From positions 62,001 to 126,000 of the forward strand of contig JAUYTN010000018.1 of assembly GCA_030695205.1 (NCBI GenBank): a stretch of DNA of 64,000 nucleotides. The letters run 5' to 3'. The notes beneath the pieces were generated by a model. It did not search any database and was not told where the DNA came from. It saw only the letters and a list, made by a program, of their open reading frames with translations. Both the position numbers and the translations under genes were made by a program. The DNA is from Burkholderiaceae bacterium (GTDB taxonomy: Bacteria > Pseudomonadota > Gammaproteobacteria > Burkholderiales > Burkholderiaceae_C). Below are positions 47,193 through 57,266 of the stretch, piece by piece (within the stretch, counting starts at the first letter, position 1; the number at the start of each line of letters is the position of its first letter).

Positions 47193-47547
47193 CCGCCACC
47201 CACGCAGCCACCAGCAACGCACCCACCCCCGCCGCCAACAGCACAGCGGTGGCGGGCTCCTTGCGGATGTAGCCGACCGTGCTGTCAGCCGCGTGGTGGG
47301 CATGGTCGCTCAGGTACCGCGACCCGGACGCCACCGACTTGGCCCCCTGGTGCGACAGGGAACCCAACTGGTCGGCCATGCGGTTGAGCTTGGGGCCTAC
47401 GTCATGAATCAGGGTCAGCAGCGTCGAAGCGGCCTCGGCCTGCGTGTGCTGGGCAAAGGCCTGAGCCGATGCCTGGGCATGCTCTGCCGCCTGGGTGATG
47501 CCGTCAATGAGGCCGGTGGACTGGTTAGAGGATGAAAACTGTGTCAT
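47167..47547 (-). CDS. DUF883/ElaB-like membrane-anchored protein
   Basis: A 126-residue protein with a helical N-terminal part (about 1-85) and a C-terminal membrane helix preceded by the family signature GYIRKEPATAVLLAAGVGALL. Basic residues close the tail. ElaB/YqjD relatives bind ribosomes and sit in the inner membrane in stationary phase; whether this one does is unknown. A motif site at 47625-47640 is about 80 bp upstream. Confidence 0.8.
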   Translation of the reverse strand: MTQFSSSNQSTGLIDGITQAAEHAQASAQAFAQHTQAEAASTLLTLIHDVGPKLNRMADQLGSLSHQGAKSVASGSRYLSDHAHHAADSTVGYIRKEPATAVLLAAGVGALLVAAWVAVTRARSSR

Positions 47548-47624
47548 GGAGGGTTACCTGGTTAAACCGCACAGCATGGGGGCGCCGCCACCGGGCGTCT
47601 GTCTGTTGGCGCACCCAGCGCATC

Positions 47625-47640
47625 CGTGCTCTGGCGCACA
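47625..47640. promoter_or_regulatory. Putative Crp-type operator between DUF883 and glycine-zipper genes
   Basis: On the minus strand it reads TGTGCGCCAGAGCACG, preceded by GTC. A facing GTCTGTTGGCGCAC lies at 47600-47613 on the plus strand, so the pair forms a larger inverted arrangement between two divergent stress-type genes (78 bp from the DUF883 start, 81 bp from the lipoprotein start). Confidence 0.45.
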
Positions 47641-47720
47641 GACGATGTGCACCTCGGCGGGTTAACTTGTTCTGCCAGATGCCAACACCGTGTATCGAAC
47701 AACCCCTCGGAAAGACCACC

Positions 47721-47951
47721 ATGACTTCACGTTTTCACCGGTATTCACCCGCCGTTGCCATTGCGCTTGCAGCTGCTGTTTTGTTGGCAACAGGCTGCGC
47801 CGGCATGAGTGAGCGCGACAAATCCATTGCTGTGGGCGCTGGCGCGGGCGCCGTGGGCGGTGCCGTCCTGACCGGCGGCAGCACCCTGGGTACCCTGGGT
47901 GGTGCCGCAGTGGGCGGCATCATTGGCAACGAAGTGGACAAGAAACGCTGA
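47721..47951 (+). CDS. Glycine-zipper 2TM lipoprotein (OsmB-like)
   Basis: A 76-residue lipoprotein: signal with lipobox L-A-T-G-C (Cys about 24), short linker and a glycine-zipper region (VGAGAGAVGGAVLTGGSTLG, GGAAVGGIIGNEV) ending in a basic tail. OsmB-like proteins are induced by osmotic stress; the role is unclear. The ATG is preceded by AAAGACC. It is divergent from the DUF883 gene with a shared control region. Confidence 0.85.
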   Translation: MTSRFHRYSPAVAIALAAAVLLATGCAGMSERDKSIAVGAGAGAVGGAVLTGGSTLGTLGGAAVGGIIGNEVDKKR

Positions 47952-48052
47952 CAACGGCAGGCCCATGACCGCTGGCCTGTTGGCGCACTGGTTGGCAACC
48001 ACCCAACGGGATGCAGGCACAGGCTGAAACCGTCAGCCTGAGGCCAGCACCG

Positions 48053-48655
48053 TCACGCGCACCAAACCAGCAGCAGGTTGTTGGCGGGCATCTCAACGCG
48101 CTGACTCAGCTGCAGCCCCGCCTGGGCAGCCACTGCCTCCACGTCTTCGCGCCGCCGTATGCCCCACTCAGGGTTCTCTTGGCGCAAGGCGGCGTCAAAG
48201 GCGAGATTCCCTGAGGATGTGGGCACATCGGCTTCCAGATAAGGGCCGTAGGTCACGAGCCGACCACCACCACGCAGGTGCCGGGCGCTGCCCGCCATGA
48301 GCGCCGCGCATGCAGGCCAAGGCGCGACATGGACCATGTTGGCGCAGTAGATCAGGTCAAACCGGCAATCGACTGGCAGCCAATCAGCTGCCATGGCGTC
48401 CAGCAGCACCGGTGGGCGAATATTGGTCAGATGCGCTTGCGCGGTGTGTGCTGCGATGGAGTGCAGCGCATCGCGGCGGGCATCACTGGGTTGCCACGTC
48501 CAGCCGGGCAGACCGGCCGCGAACCACGCCACATGCTGGCCGGTGCCCGATGCGATTTCCAGAGCCGCCCCTTCGGGTGGCAGCAAGGCGTGAAGGGCAG
48601 ACAGGATGGCGGCCTTGTTGCGCTCTGCCGCCGGGCTGAAAGCGGGTGGGTTCAT
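48053..48655 (-). CDS. DUF938 SAM-dependent methyltransferase-like protein
   Basis: A 200-residue protein of the DUF938 family. It starts with A-E-R-N-K-A-A-I-L, has the SAM-binding motif LEIASGTGQHVAWFA (about 33-47), a following PSD (motif II) and FDLIYCANMVHVAPW. The fold is that of class I methyltransferases; the substrate is unknown. The ATG giving MNPPAFSPAAERNK is preferred over one 33 bases upstream. The gene stands alone between a glycine-zipper gene and the c-di-GMP gene. Confidence 0.9.
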   Translation of the reverse strand: MNPPAFSPAAERNKAAILSALHALLPPEGAALEIASGTGQHVAWFAAGLPGWTWQPSDARRDALHSIAAHTAQAHLTNIRPPVLLDAMAADWLPVDCRFDLIYCANMVHVAPWPACAALMAGSARHLRGGGRLVTYGPYLEADVPTSSGNLAFDAALRQENPEWGIRRREDVEAVAAQAGLQLSQRVEMPANNLLLVWCA

Positions 48656-48735
48656 GGAGGGTTCGGAGTCCTGCAGAGATGGCAACAAATCGCGCAGCGT
48701 GGTCGCGCTTTTTTGTGCAGCTTAAAGACAAAAAC

Positions 48736-51693
48736 CTATAAACCTTCTCGCAAGTACGCGTCCAACGTCGCCAGCGGCAGCGGCTTGCTGAACAGGTACC
48801 CCTGGTAGGCATGGCAGCCCAGGTGCGCCAAGAAGTCAGCCTGGGCCTGCAATTCAACGCCCTCGGCAATGACCGACAACCCCAGGCTCTCGGCCAGCAC
48901 GACCACCATCTTGGCAATGGCGGCATCGTTGGGGTCGGTCACGATGTTGCGAACAAAGCCCTGGTCGATCTTGAGCTGGTCCAGCGGCAGGCGCTTCAGG
49001 TACGACAGAGACGAGTACCCGGTGCCAAAGTCGTCAAGCGAAAAGCCCACGCCATGCGCCTTGAGCACCCCCATCTTGGCGATAACGGCTTGCACATCGT
49101 CCACCAGCATGCTCTCTGTCAACTCCAGCTTGAGCAGTTTGGCTTTGGCGCCGGTGCGCGCCAGGGTGGCCAGAACGCTGTCCACAAAATCGGCCTGTCT
49201 GAACTGGCGCGCGCTCACGTTCACCGCCACGGTCAGGTGGCCAAGTGTGGGGTCAGCGGCCCATGTGGCCAGCTGCACACAGGCGGTCTCCAGCACCCAC
49301 TGGCCAATGGGCAGAATCAACCCTGTTTCTTCTGCCAACGGAATAAATTGGGCAGGTGACACCATGCCCCGCCGCGGGTGCTGCCAGCGCAGCAGTGCCT
49401 CCACCCCGGTAACGCGTCCACCGCCCACCACCTGTGCCTGGTAGTGCAACGCCAGCTGCTTCTCGGACAAAGCCTCGCGCAGGTCGGCCTCCAGTGCGGC
49501 GCGGGCTGACACCCGGGCCTGCATCTGCGGATCGAAAAAGCGCAGCGTGTTGCGCCCGGCCGCCTTGGCCTGAAACATGGCCAATTCGGCACGCTTGAGC
49601 GGCTCTTCATGGCTTTCTGGTTGTGCGCCGCCAAACAGCGCGATGCCCACGCTGGTGGTGGTGATGTGGTGTGCGCCACTGGCAAGTGTGTAGCCCTGCG
49701 CGAGCGCGGCCAGCACTTTTTCACCCACGTCTTCGGCCTGGTTGGCTGCATCTTCGGTGTTTTCGCTCAGGTCTTCCAGCATCACCACAAACTCATCGCT
49801 GCCCAGGCGTGACACGGTGTCGCCGTCGCGCACGCAGGCTTTCAGCCGCTGCGCCACTTGCGCCAGCAGCTGATCGCCCTGGTGGTGGCCCAGGGTGTCG
49901 TTCAGGGTCTTGAAGTTGTCCAGATCCACAAACAGCAAGGCACTTAGGCGGCTGTGCCGGCCACCGGTGTGCAGGGCCTGCTCCAGCCGATCGAGCAGCA
50001 GGCGCCGGTTGGGCAGGCGGGTCAGGGGGTCAAAATACGCCAGTGCCTCGATCTGCTCCTCGTCTGCCTTGCGCTGGCTGATATCGCTGAAGACACCCAC
50101 AAAGTGGGTGACCTGTCCGCCTTCATCCTTGACCGCGCTGATGGTGAGCCACTCCGGGTACACCTCACCGCTTTTGCGCCGGTTCCAGATTTCGCCCGCC
50201 CACGCACCTTCATGCTCCAGAACTTGCGACATAACTGCGTAAAAGGCCTGGTCGTGCTGCCCGGACGACAGCATGCTGGGGTAGTGTCCAATGGCTTCTC
50301 TCGCGCTGTAACCGGTGATGCGGGTAAATGCCTGGTTGACGCGCAGGATCACCCGCTGCGCGTTCGTCACCACCATGCCCTGCTGCGACTCAAACGCTGT
50401 GGCGGCAATGCGCAAGGCTTCCTCGGACTGTTTGCGCTCCGTGATGTCGTGCGTTACTGCCAGTTGCACCGTCTCGCCCAGGTGCTGCAAAGGCACGGCA
50501 TGGGTCTCCATCCAGCGCCGCCCACCCTTGAGGCCTTGTACTTCAAAGATCAGCGACAGGGTCTCGCCGCCCAACACCCGCTGGTGCATGCGCTGAAATG
50601 CGTCGCGGTACTGCGGTAGCAACAAATTCAGCACGGGCAGCCCGGCCACTTGCGCCAGAGAATCGGCCTCGATCATGGCCAGGCCGGACGGGTTCATTTC
50701 CAGCAGGCGGCCCTGGCCATCGACGATCTTGACGCATTCGGGTTCGGCCTCAATGCTGGTTCGCAGGCGCAGCTCCTTCTCGGCAATTTGCGCCAGCGCC
50801 TGCTCACGCTCCATGGAGAGTTGCTTCAAACTTGCCTGGGTTTTGGCCAACCAGCCCAGCACGCTGTTCTGGTCCGCCTGGCTCACCACCAGGGGCACAT
50901 CCCATATGCCCTGGCCCACTTTGGATATGTGGGCAAACACCTCTTCGACAGAGCCACCCAGGGTCTTGCGCAAAAGGGTGGTGGAGCGCCACACCATCAG
51001 CACCAGGCTGGCGGCAAAGGCAGCGAATGCCAGGCGCAGCCACAGCGCGACGGTGAGCGATTGCGCCACCGCATCGGCTGTGCGGCGGTCCATCATGTCG
51101 CTGAATTCTTTGATGGGCTGCATGATGGCAGCCTTCTCCAGGTGGTAGGACTGATCGTGCAGCATCGCGCTGGCCTTGAGGCGAACGGCAGCTGGCACCT
51201 CTGCATCCGCGTCAACCATGGCCATGGCGGCGTACTCGGTGGCCGTCAGCCGGTCTGAATGGGCTTTGGCCTGCTCCAGTTTTTGCAGCTCTTGTGGCGT
51301 GAACCCGGCTTGCTCCATCAGGGTCAGCAGTGGCACGCCCACACCATCTGCCTGGCTTTGCGGTGGGTCGCGCAACAGCGCTGTGTCCCAATAGACGTTC
51401 TGGTAGCCGTCAGGTCTGGGGCGCTTGCCGTCGCGAATGTCCAAAATGGCCTGGTACGCCAACTTGTAACGGACATCGCCTGTCATGACGTAGGTGCGCG
51501 CCATGCGTGTGAGGTCGTCTGAGGACTGGCGCAGCTCGTCTGCCAACTGGAAGGACCGCAGGCGCAAGTCGTTGGCCTGGTCAACGCCTTTCTTTTCTGA
51601 CCACACGTAGGCAGAAAACAAGCCCGCACACAGCACCAACAAGGCCACGGTTATCCACAGCGGATGGGTTGATCGTGTGGGAAGCTGGGTCAT
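48736..51693 (-). CDS. PAS-PAS-GGDEF-EAL membrane protein
   Basis: A 985-residue c-di-GMP protein. Membrane helices at about 13-33 and 205-228 flank a periplasmic sensor of about 170 residues. Two PAS domains follow (about 308-420 and 428-550). The GGDEF loop is RLGSDEFVVML (about 630-640): the second Gly is Ser, which some active cyclases tolerate; an RxxD inhibition site (R-D-G-D) is present. The EAL domain (about 725-980) has GVEALLRW, N-V-S-A-R-Q-F, ESMLVDD, LDDFGTGYSSLSYL and K-I-D-Q-G-F, so the phosphodiesterase residues look intact. Net activity is probably c-di-GMP breakdown, tuned by GTP at the GSDEF site. Confidence 0.92.
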   Translation of the reverse strand: MTQLPTRSTHPLWITVALLVLCAGLFSAYVWSEKKGVDQANDLRLRSFQLADELRQSSDDLTRMARTYVMTGDVRYKLAYQAILDIRDGKRPRPDGYQNVYWDTALLRDPPQSQADGVGVPLLTLMEQAGFTPQELQKLEQAKAHSDRLTATEYAAMAMVDADAEVPAAVRLKASAMLHDQSYHLEKAAIMQPIKEFSDMMDRRTADAVAQSLTVALWLRLAFAAFAASLVLMVWRSTTLLRKTLGGSVEEVFAHISKVGQGIWDVPLVVSQADQNSVLGWLAKTQASLKQLSMEREQALAQIAEKELRLRTSIEAEPECVKIVDGQGRLLEMNPSGLAMIEADSLAQVAGLPVLNLLLPQYRDAFQRMHQRVLGGETLSLIFEVQGLKGGRRWMETHAVPLQHLGETVQLAVTHDITERKQSEEALRIAATAFESQQGMVVTNAQRVILRVNQAFTRITGYSAREAIGHYPSMLSSGQHDQAFYAVMSQVLEHEGAWAGEIWNRRKSGEVYPEWLTISAVKDEGGQVTHFVGVFSDISQRKADEEQIEALAYFDPLTRLPNRRLLLDRLEQALHTGGRHSRLSALLFVDLDNFKTLNDTLGHHQGDQLLAQVAQRLKACVRDGDTVSRLGSDEFVVMLEDLSENTEDAANQAEDVGEKVLAALAQGYTLASGAHHITTTSVGIALFGGAQPESHEEPLKRAELAMFQAKAAGRNTLRFFDPQMQARVSARAALEADLREALSEKQLALHYQAQVVGGGRVTGVEALLRWQHPRRGMVSPAQFIPLAEETGLILPIGQWVLETACVQLATWAADPTLGHLTVAVNVSARQFRQADFVDSVLATLARTGAKAKLLKLELTESMLVDDVQAVIAKMGVLKAHGVGFSLDDFGTGYSSLSYLKRLPLDQLKIDQGFVRNIVTDPNDAAIAKMVVVLAESLGLSVIAEGVELQAQADFLAHLGCHAYQGYLFSKPLPLATLDAYLREGL

Positions 51694-52051
51694 GTGAAAG
51701 AGTGGTCGGATGTGGGCTGGCTGCAAGATCAAACGTGTTGCCCGAGCAACTTCATCCACGTGGATGGACAGGAACTCGACCGCTTGAGAGCCAGTATCGC
51801 AGCCCGGGACCAACCTCTGTTCGGAGGAAACCCGAGGGTGACCGCCCTGCATGCCCCATGGACCACAACCGGTGGTCTGCAGGAGCGTGGTCTGCGGTGC
51901 ACAGCTTTGAAAGAAGTGACTGACATGCCCGATCAGCAGGCTGACCGGCCGACCAGCTGCTGCGCCTCATGGCGGCCCTAACGGGGAACTCCGCAGAGCG
52001 TGCGGCCCACGCCACCGGTCGGTATCGGCCAGAAAAAGCCAGCCAGCCATG

Positions 52052-52110
52052 AATTTATAAACAAATATGCCCCTTGCGCTTACCATTATTGAGTTTATTG
52101 CTATAGTTAT
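52052..52110 (-). repeat. AT-rich dispersed repeat, left arm of inverted pair
   Basis: Read on the minus strand: ATAACTATAGCAATAAACTC, then AATAATGGTAAGCGCAAGGG and GCATATTTGTTTATAAATT. The right end resembles the fmt copy (GGCATATTTTGTTCATAAATT). Confidence 0.7.
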
Positions 52111-52116
52111 AATTTA

Positions 52117-52169
52117 CATAGCTAACTATCCAATATGGGTAAGCGCATTAAGCATATTTTTATACATTT
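52117..52169 (+). repeat. AT-rich dispersed repeat, right arm of inverted pair
   Basis: CATAGCTAACTATCCAATAT, then GGGTAAGCGCATTAAGCATA and TTTTTATACATTT. It begins 6 bp after the oppositely oriented copy, so transcripts across the pair could form a long imperfect hairpin. Confidence 0.7.
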
Positions 52170-52281
52170 CCACCCCCCAAGCGGCATGAGAGGCACCACA
52201 CAGCACCGCACTCCTTCCGCCCCGCAGGAACTTACCCCGCACCGCACACACCTCACGGTGCCCACCCTGTTCATTTCAGCC

Positions 52282-53011
<730 letters not shown>

Positions 53012-53028
<17 letters not shown>

Positions 53029-55534
53029 GCTGGCCTGGCAAGACCTGCGGGCCAGTGGCCGCAGGCTGTGGATTTTTGTGGCCTGCCTGGTGCTGGGCGT
53101 GTCACTGGTGGCAGCAGGCGGTGGCCTGTACCGCCAAGTGGCCGACGCACTGCGCGGCGATGCGCGGCTGCTGTTCGGCGGCGACGTAGAGGTTGAATCC
53201 CCCCAGCCCTTACCTGCCGATGCGCTGGCCTGGCTGGGCAAGCGTGGCACTGTGTCGCGGGTCATTGAGCTGCGCACCATGCTGCGTACCGAGACAGGGC
53301 GGGCGCAGCTGATCGAGCTGCTGAGTGCCGATGCCGCGTACCCGCTGTACGGCTCCGTGGCGCTGCAACCCGAGCGCCCGCTGGCCGAGGCACTGGCATT
53401 GGCATTGGAGGGTGACGCGCACAACGGCCAGTGGGGCGCTGCCGTGGATGCCGCGCTGGCCACGCGCCTGGGCCTTAAGCCAGGCGACCGCGTGACCATT
53501 GGTGACCTGACGCTGACCGTGCGCGCCCTGGTGGTGCGCCAGCCCGACCGCAGCCTGCGGGCAGATTGGGGCGCGGCCCCCGTGCTGGTGGCAGAAGGCG
53601 CGCTGGCCGCCACCGGGCTGGTGCAACCCCTCAGCCGCGTGGAGTACCTGTACCGCGTGCGCACCGACAGCCCGGCTCCCGCGCTGCGCGACGCCTTCAC
53701 TGCAGCCTTTCCCACGCTGGCGGCCGAAACGCGCAGCTTTGACGAGCGCAGCGACCGCATGGCCGAGGTGCTGGGGCAAATTGGCTCGGGCCTGCTGCTG
53801 ATTGGGTTTTCTGCGCTGTTCATCGGCGGGTTGGGCGTGTTCAACAGCGTGCAGGCCTACCTGCAAGGCAAGCTGACCAGCCTGGCCACGCTGCGCGCAC
53901 TGGGCCTGCGCGATGCCCGGCTGGCGGCTTTTGTGTTGCTGCAGGTGCTGCTGCTGGCGGTGCTGGCCAGCATGGCGGGCGCGGCGCTGGGGGTGGGCCT
54001 GGCGCTGGCAGGCGCGCAACTGGCGGCCGACAAGCTGCCCGTCACGCTGCTGCTGCACAGCCTGTGGCCACCAGCCCTGGTGGCGCTGGCGTTTGGTGTG
54101 TTGACGGCGCTGGCGTTTTCACTGCCCGCGCTGGGGCGGGCCTTGTCGGTCAGCCCGGCGGCGCTGTTTCGTGGGGTGGAAGGCCAGGCGCTGCACACCC
54201 CGCGCCGCGCACGCTGGTTGACGGCCGCTGTGGCCGGGGTCACGCTGGCCCTGCTGGTGGCCACCCTGCCCGATCCGCGCTTTGGCCTGGCCTTTGTGCT
54301 GACCACCGCCGCGCTGCTGGGCGTGCTTGACTTGGCCACGCGCGGGCTGCGTCGGCTGGCTGCGCTCCTGCAGCACCACGCTGCCCTGCCCTTGCCGCTG
54401 CAACTGGCGCTGGCAGGTTTGCAGCAACCGCACTCGCCGCTGCGCACCGCATTGCTGTCGCTGGGCTCGGCACTCACCCTGCTGGTGGCCTGCACCCTGG
54501 TGGTGGCCACGCTACTGCGCACGGTGAACGACACCGTGCCCGAGCAGGCACCGGCCCTGGTGTTTTACGACGTGCAAACCGAGCAAATCGACCTGCTGCG
54601 CCACACCCTGCAAGCCTCGCCCGGCTTGCAGGCGGTCAAAACCGCGCCGCTGGTGCTGGGGCGGCTGGTCGCCGTGAACGGCGCAGCGCTGATGGAGAGC
54701 GACGACAGCGAACGCGCCCGCGAGTCGCGCGACGAACACAAGCTGAGCAACCGCAGCGGCAATTTCGACGACGTGGTGATTGACCGTGGCAGCTGGTGGC
54801 CGCTTGACCATGCGGGCGAACCGCTGGTGGCCATGGAAGACCGCGAGGCCGACCAACTGGGTCTACAGGTGGGCGACCGGCTGCGCTTTGACATCATGGG
54901 CACGCCGGTAGAGGCCAGGCTGAGTGCCATTTACAGCCAGCGGCGCATGCAGTCGCGCCTGTGGCTGGAGGCCATCTTCAGCGACGGCGTGCTGGACCCG
55001 TTCATCACCCGGCACGTGGGCGCGGCCTGGATGCCGGCCGACCAGACGCTGGACGCTCAAGACCGCCTGGCAGCCGCTGCACCCAACATTGCGACGGCGC
55101 GCACCGAGTCGATGCTGCGAGAAACCCGCGCACTCATGGGCCGCGCCAGCGCCGGCCTGGCGGTGGTGGCGGGCGTGTGCAAGGCGGCCAGCTGGCTGGT
55201 GCTGGCCAGCGTGGTGGCCGCCAGCCGCAGCCGCCAGGTGTACGACGCCACGGTCATGCACGCACTGGGTGCCCGCCATTCGCTGCTGCGGCGCGTGCTG
55301 GTGTGGGAGTACCTGCTGCTGGCCACCGTGACGGCGGGCTTTGCCGTGCTGGCAGGCAGCGCGCTGGCCACCACGCTGTTGCACTGGCGGCTGGACATGA
55401 GCCCGGCAGGCTTGTACTGGAGCGGCGCACTGACCGCCTTCGGCGTGAGCGCCATCAGCCTGGGCATGGGTGCGCGCTACCTGCTGGGGCAAATGCGCCT
55501 CAACCCGGCGCTGCTGCTGCGCAGCGGTGGGTAA
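53012..55534 (+). CDS. FtsX-type ABC permease (YbbP-like)
   Basis: An 840-residue permease. A first membrane helix (about 18-38) precedes a periplasmic domain; FtsX helices lie at about 255-400, further helices at about 405-520, a second periplasmic part at about 525-715 and a last FtsX set at about 720-835. The duplicated FtsX layout and length (E. coli YbbP has about 800) support YbbP-like identity. The last helices have V-W-E-Y-L-L-L-A-T and L-R-S-G-G at the end. The start overlaps the ATPase gene; a tesA-like esterase, which is a neighbour in E. coli, is not present here. Confidence 0.88.
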
Positions 55535-55620
55535 AGCCCTGCCCGCCCCCTGGCACTTGAAGTTGACCCGCGCAGCGCCATCTGCTCGGTGGTGGCCAAA
55601 ACTGACCTTGAAAGTTATCT

Positions 55621-56103
55621 GTGGAAATAACCTTGTTGTGGGTGTTGTGTGTCGCACTGGTGGTGCTGGGACTGGCTGGCACGGTGTTGCCGGTGCTGCC
55701 CGGCACCTTGCTGGTGTGGGCGGGCATTGTGCTGGGGGCCTGGATTGACGACTTTGCCCGCGTCAGCGTCACCACCGTCGTGGTCATCAGCGTGCTGGGC
55801 GTGTTGGCCTGGGCATTGGACTACGTGGCCGGGCTGATGGGTGCCCAAAAAGCGGGGGCCAGCAAGCAGGCGCTGGTGGGCGCGGCGGTGGGCACCGTGG
55901 TGGGGCTGTTCATGGGCCTGGTGGGCGTGTTGTTCATGCCCCTGGTGGGCGCTGCAGTGGGCGAGTACCTGGCCCAGAAAGACCACCAACGCGCGGCCCA
56001 AGTGGGGCTGGCGACCTGGGTCGGCATAATGCTGGGGCTGATTGCCAAAGTGGTGCTCTCCTTCATCATGGTGGGCATTTTTGTCGCCGCCCTTCTGATT
56101 TGA
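55621..56103 (+). CDS. DUF456 family membrane protein
   Basis: A 160-residue membrane protein with four hydrophobic segments and glycine-zipper-like stretches (VGAAVGTVVGLFMGLVGVLF). DUF456 members have this G-x-x-x-G-rich layout and unknown role. The start is a GTG at 55621; no ATG is near. An 86-bp gap separates it from the ABC permease and 6 bp separate it from the MscS gene, so the last two are one unit. Confidence 0.88.
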   Translation: MEITLLWVLCVALVVLGLAGTVLPVLPGTLLVWAGIVLGAWIDDFARVSVTTVVVISVLGVLAWALDYVAGLMGAQKAGASKQALVGAAVGTVVGLFMGLVGVLFMPLVGAAVGEYLAQKDHQRAAQVGLATWVGIMLGLIAKVVLSFIMVGIFVAALLI

Positions 56104-56109
56104 CACACC

Positions 56110-56961
56110 ATGCCCCTGCTTGACCAACTCGCCGCCTGGATTCCCGGGCGGTGGGACAAAGCCATCATCACCGCCCTGTTGGTGGGCATGGCCTTGCTGG
56201 CCTCACACCTGTGGGCGCGCTACCTGTCGCGCGGCGAAATCTCAGCAGAAAAGCGCCGCATTCACCTGGTGTGGGCGCGCAACATCATCTGGTTTGCGGC
56301 GCTGCTGATCATCGTGTCGGTGTGGGCGTCCACCATCGCTGGGTTCGCGTTGTCGGTGGCGGCGGTGGCGGGTGCCATCCTGATCGTCAGCAAGGAGCTG
56401 GTGATGTGCGTACACGGCTACCTGTACGTGACGCTGGTGCGGCCCTACAAGATAGGCGACGTGATCGAATTCAACCACCTGCATGGCAGGGTGGTCGATA
56501 TCGACATGTTCGCCACCACGCTGGTGGAGCTTGACCGGGCGGGTCAACGCACAGGCAAGGTGGCCGAGTTTCCCAACGGGCTGTTGCTGACCAACCCGCT
56601 GATCAACTCCACCCCCAACGGGGCTTTTGCGCTGCACGCCATCCAGATCCCCATTCCCGAGCGCCTGTCGCACGACCTGGAGCGCATTGAAGCCGCCGCA
56701 CTGGCAGCCGCAGACGGTGCCACCGCCGCCTGGCGAGAAGAAGCCATGGCCCACTTTCGCAGGGCGTCCGAAGAAAACTTCATTGCGTTGCCATCGGGCA
56801 AAACCAAGGTGTCGTGGGACTTTTCCAATCCCGATCACCTGGTGCTGGTGGTTAGGGTGGCTTGCCCGATCGAACAGCGGGCCAAAGTGGAGCAAGCGGT
56901 GTTTCGCGGCACGTGGCGCGTGCTTTCGCCCGCACCACCCACCGAAGTGCCACACAGCTGA
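56110..56961 (+). CDS. MscS-family mechanosensitive channel
   Basis: A 283-residue small MscS-type channel: three membrane helices (about 18-38, 52-70, 73-98), the pore-lining third one rich in Ala and Gly (F-A-L-S-V-A-A-V-A-G-A-I), followed by the cytoplasmic beta domain (RPYKIGDVIEFNHLHGRVVDI, about 112-132) and an alpha/beta tail. The length is near that of E. coli MscS (286). It should open on membrane tension to release solutes, consistent with the osmotic theme of the window. Confidence 0.88.
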   Translation: MPLLDQLAAWIPGRWDKAIITALLVGMALLASHLWARYLSRGEISAEKRRIHLVWARNIIWFAALLIIVSVWASTIAGFALSVAAVAGAILIVSKELVMCVHGYLYVTLVRPYKIGDVIEFNHLHGRVVDIDMFATTLVELDRAGQRTGKVAEFPNGLLLTNPLINSTPNGAFALHAIQIPIPERLSHDLERIEAAALAAADGATAAWREEAMAHFRRASEENFIALPSGKTKVSWDFSNPDHLVLVVRVACPIEQRAKVEQAVFRGTWRVLSPAPPTEVPHS

Positions 56962-57266
56962 ACCAACGGCTGGCGCGCCGGCTGTGGGCCAGATGCTTCG
57001 GAGGCCAAGCGTGACTACCAACACCAATCCGCACACCTGTACATAAATCGTTATAAATCAACATGCTTCAGCCAGAAAGCACACAGAATTTTTCTACCAT
57101 TTTTGGCGAATGAAGGCATTGAATGCCGATTTTTTGTATTCCGCTGAAAACTACTGTTTCAGGACTTTTTGACCGTTGGTCCGTTTTTTAAACTGCCGCG
57201 CGCCAACAAGCCTATCCGACCGGCCGGAGCGCGGCCTCGCCCGGTCGGGGGTTCGAGTGTCGATGT
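56962..57266. other. 305-bp AT-rich gap with a hairpin
   Basis: Between the MscS gene and the convergent toxin gene. The left 200 bp is AT-rich (TTTTTCTACCATTTTTGG and similar). A hairpin with 8-bp perfect outer arms, CCGACCGG (57216-57223) and CCGGTCGG (57241-57248), has a GC-rich loop and could terminate the toxin-antitoxin transcript. No gene is seen. Confidence 0.5.

Larger units (their letters stand above)
51694..52281. other. 588-bp region without genes, with an inverted repeat pair
   Basis: Divergent upstream region of the GGDEF-EAL gene and the ABC ATPase gene. The left 350 bp shows no credible coding sequence. The right part is AT-rich and holds two copies of the dispersed repeat facing each other (52052-52110 minus, 52117-52169 plus). 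TATAAT at 52108-52113 lies between them and could serve as a -10 for the ABC operon, but I cannot place a good -35. Confidence 0.5.

Noticed and set aside
51669..51981. Short plus-strand frames upstream of the GGDEF-EAL gene
   Set aside because: No start signal, no similarity and biased composition; treated as intergenic.
57216..57255. Possible tRNA fragment (GGGGGTTCGAGT)
   Set aside because: Only a T-arm-like string is present; no acceptor, D or anticodon arm can be folded around it. The hairpin is better explained as a terminator.
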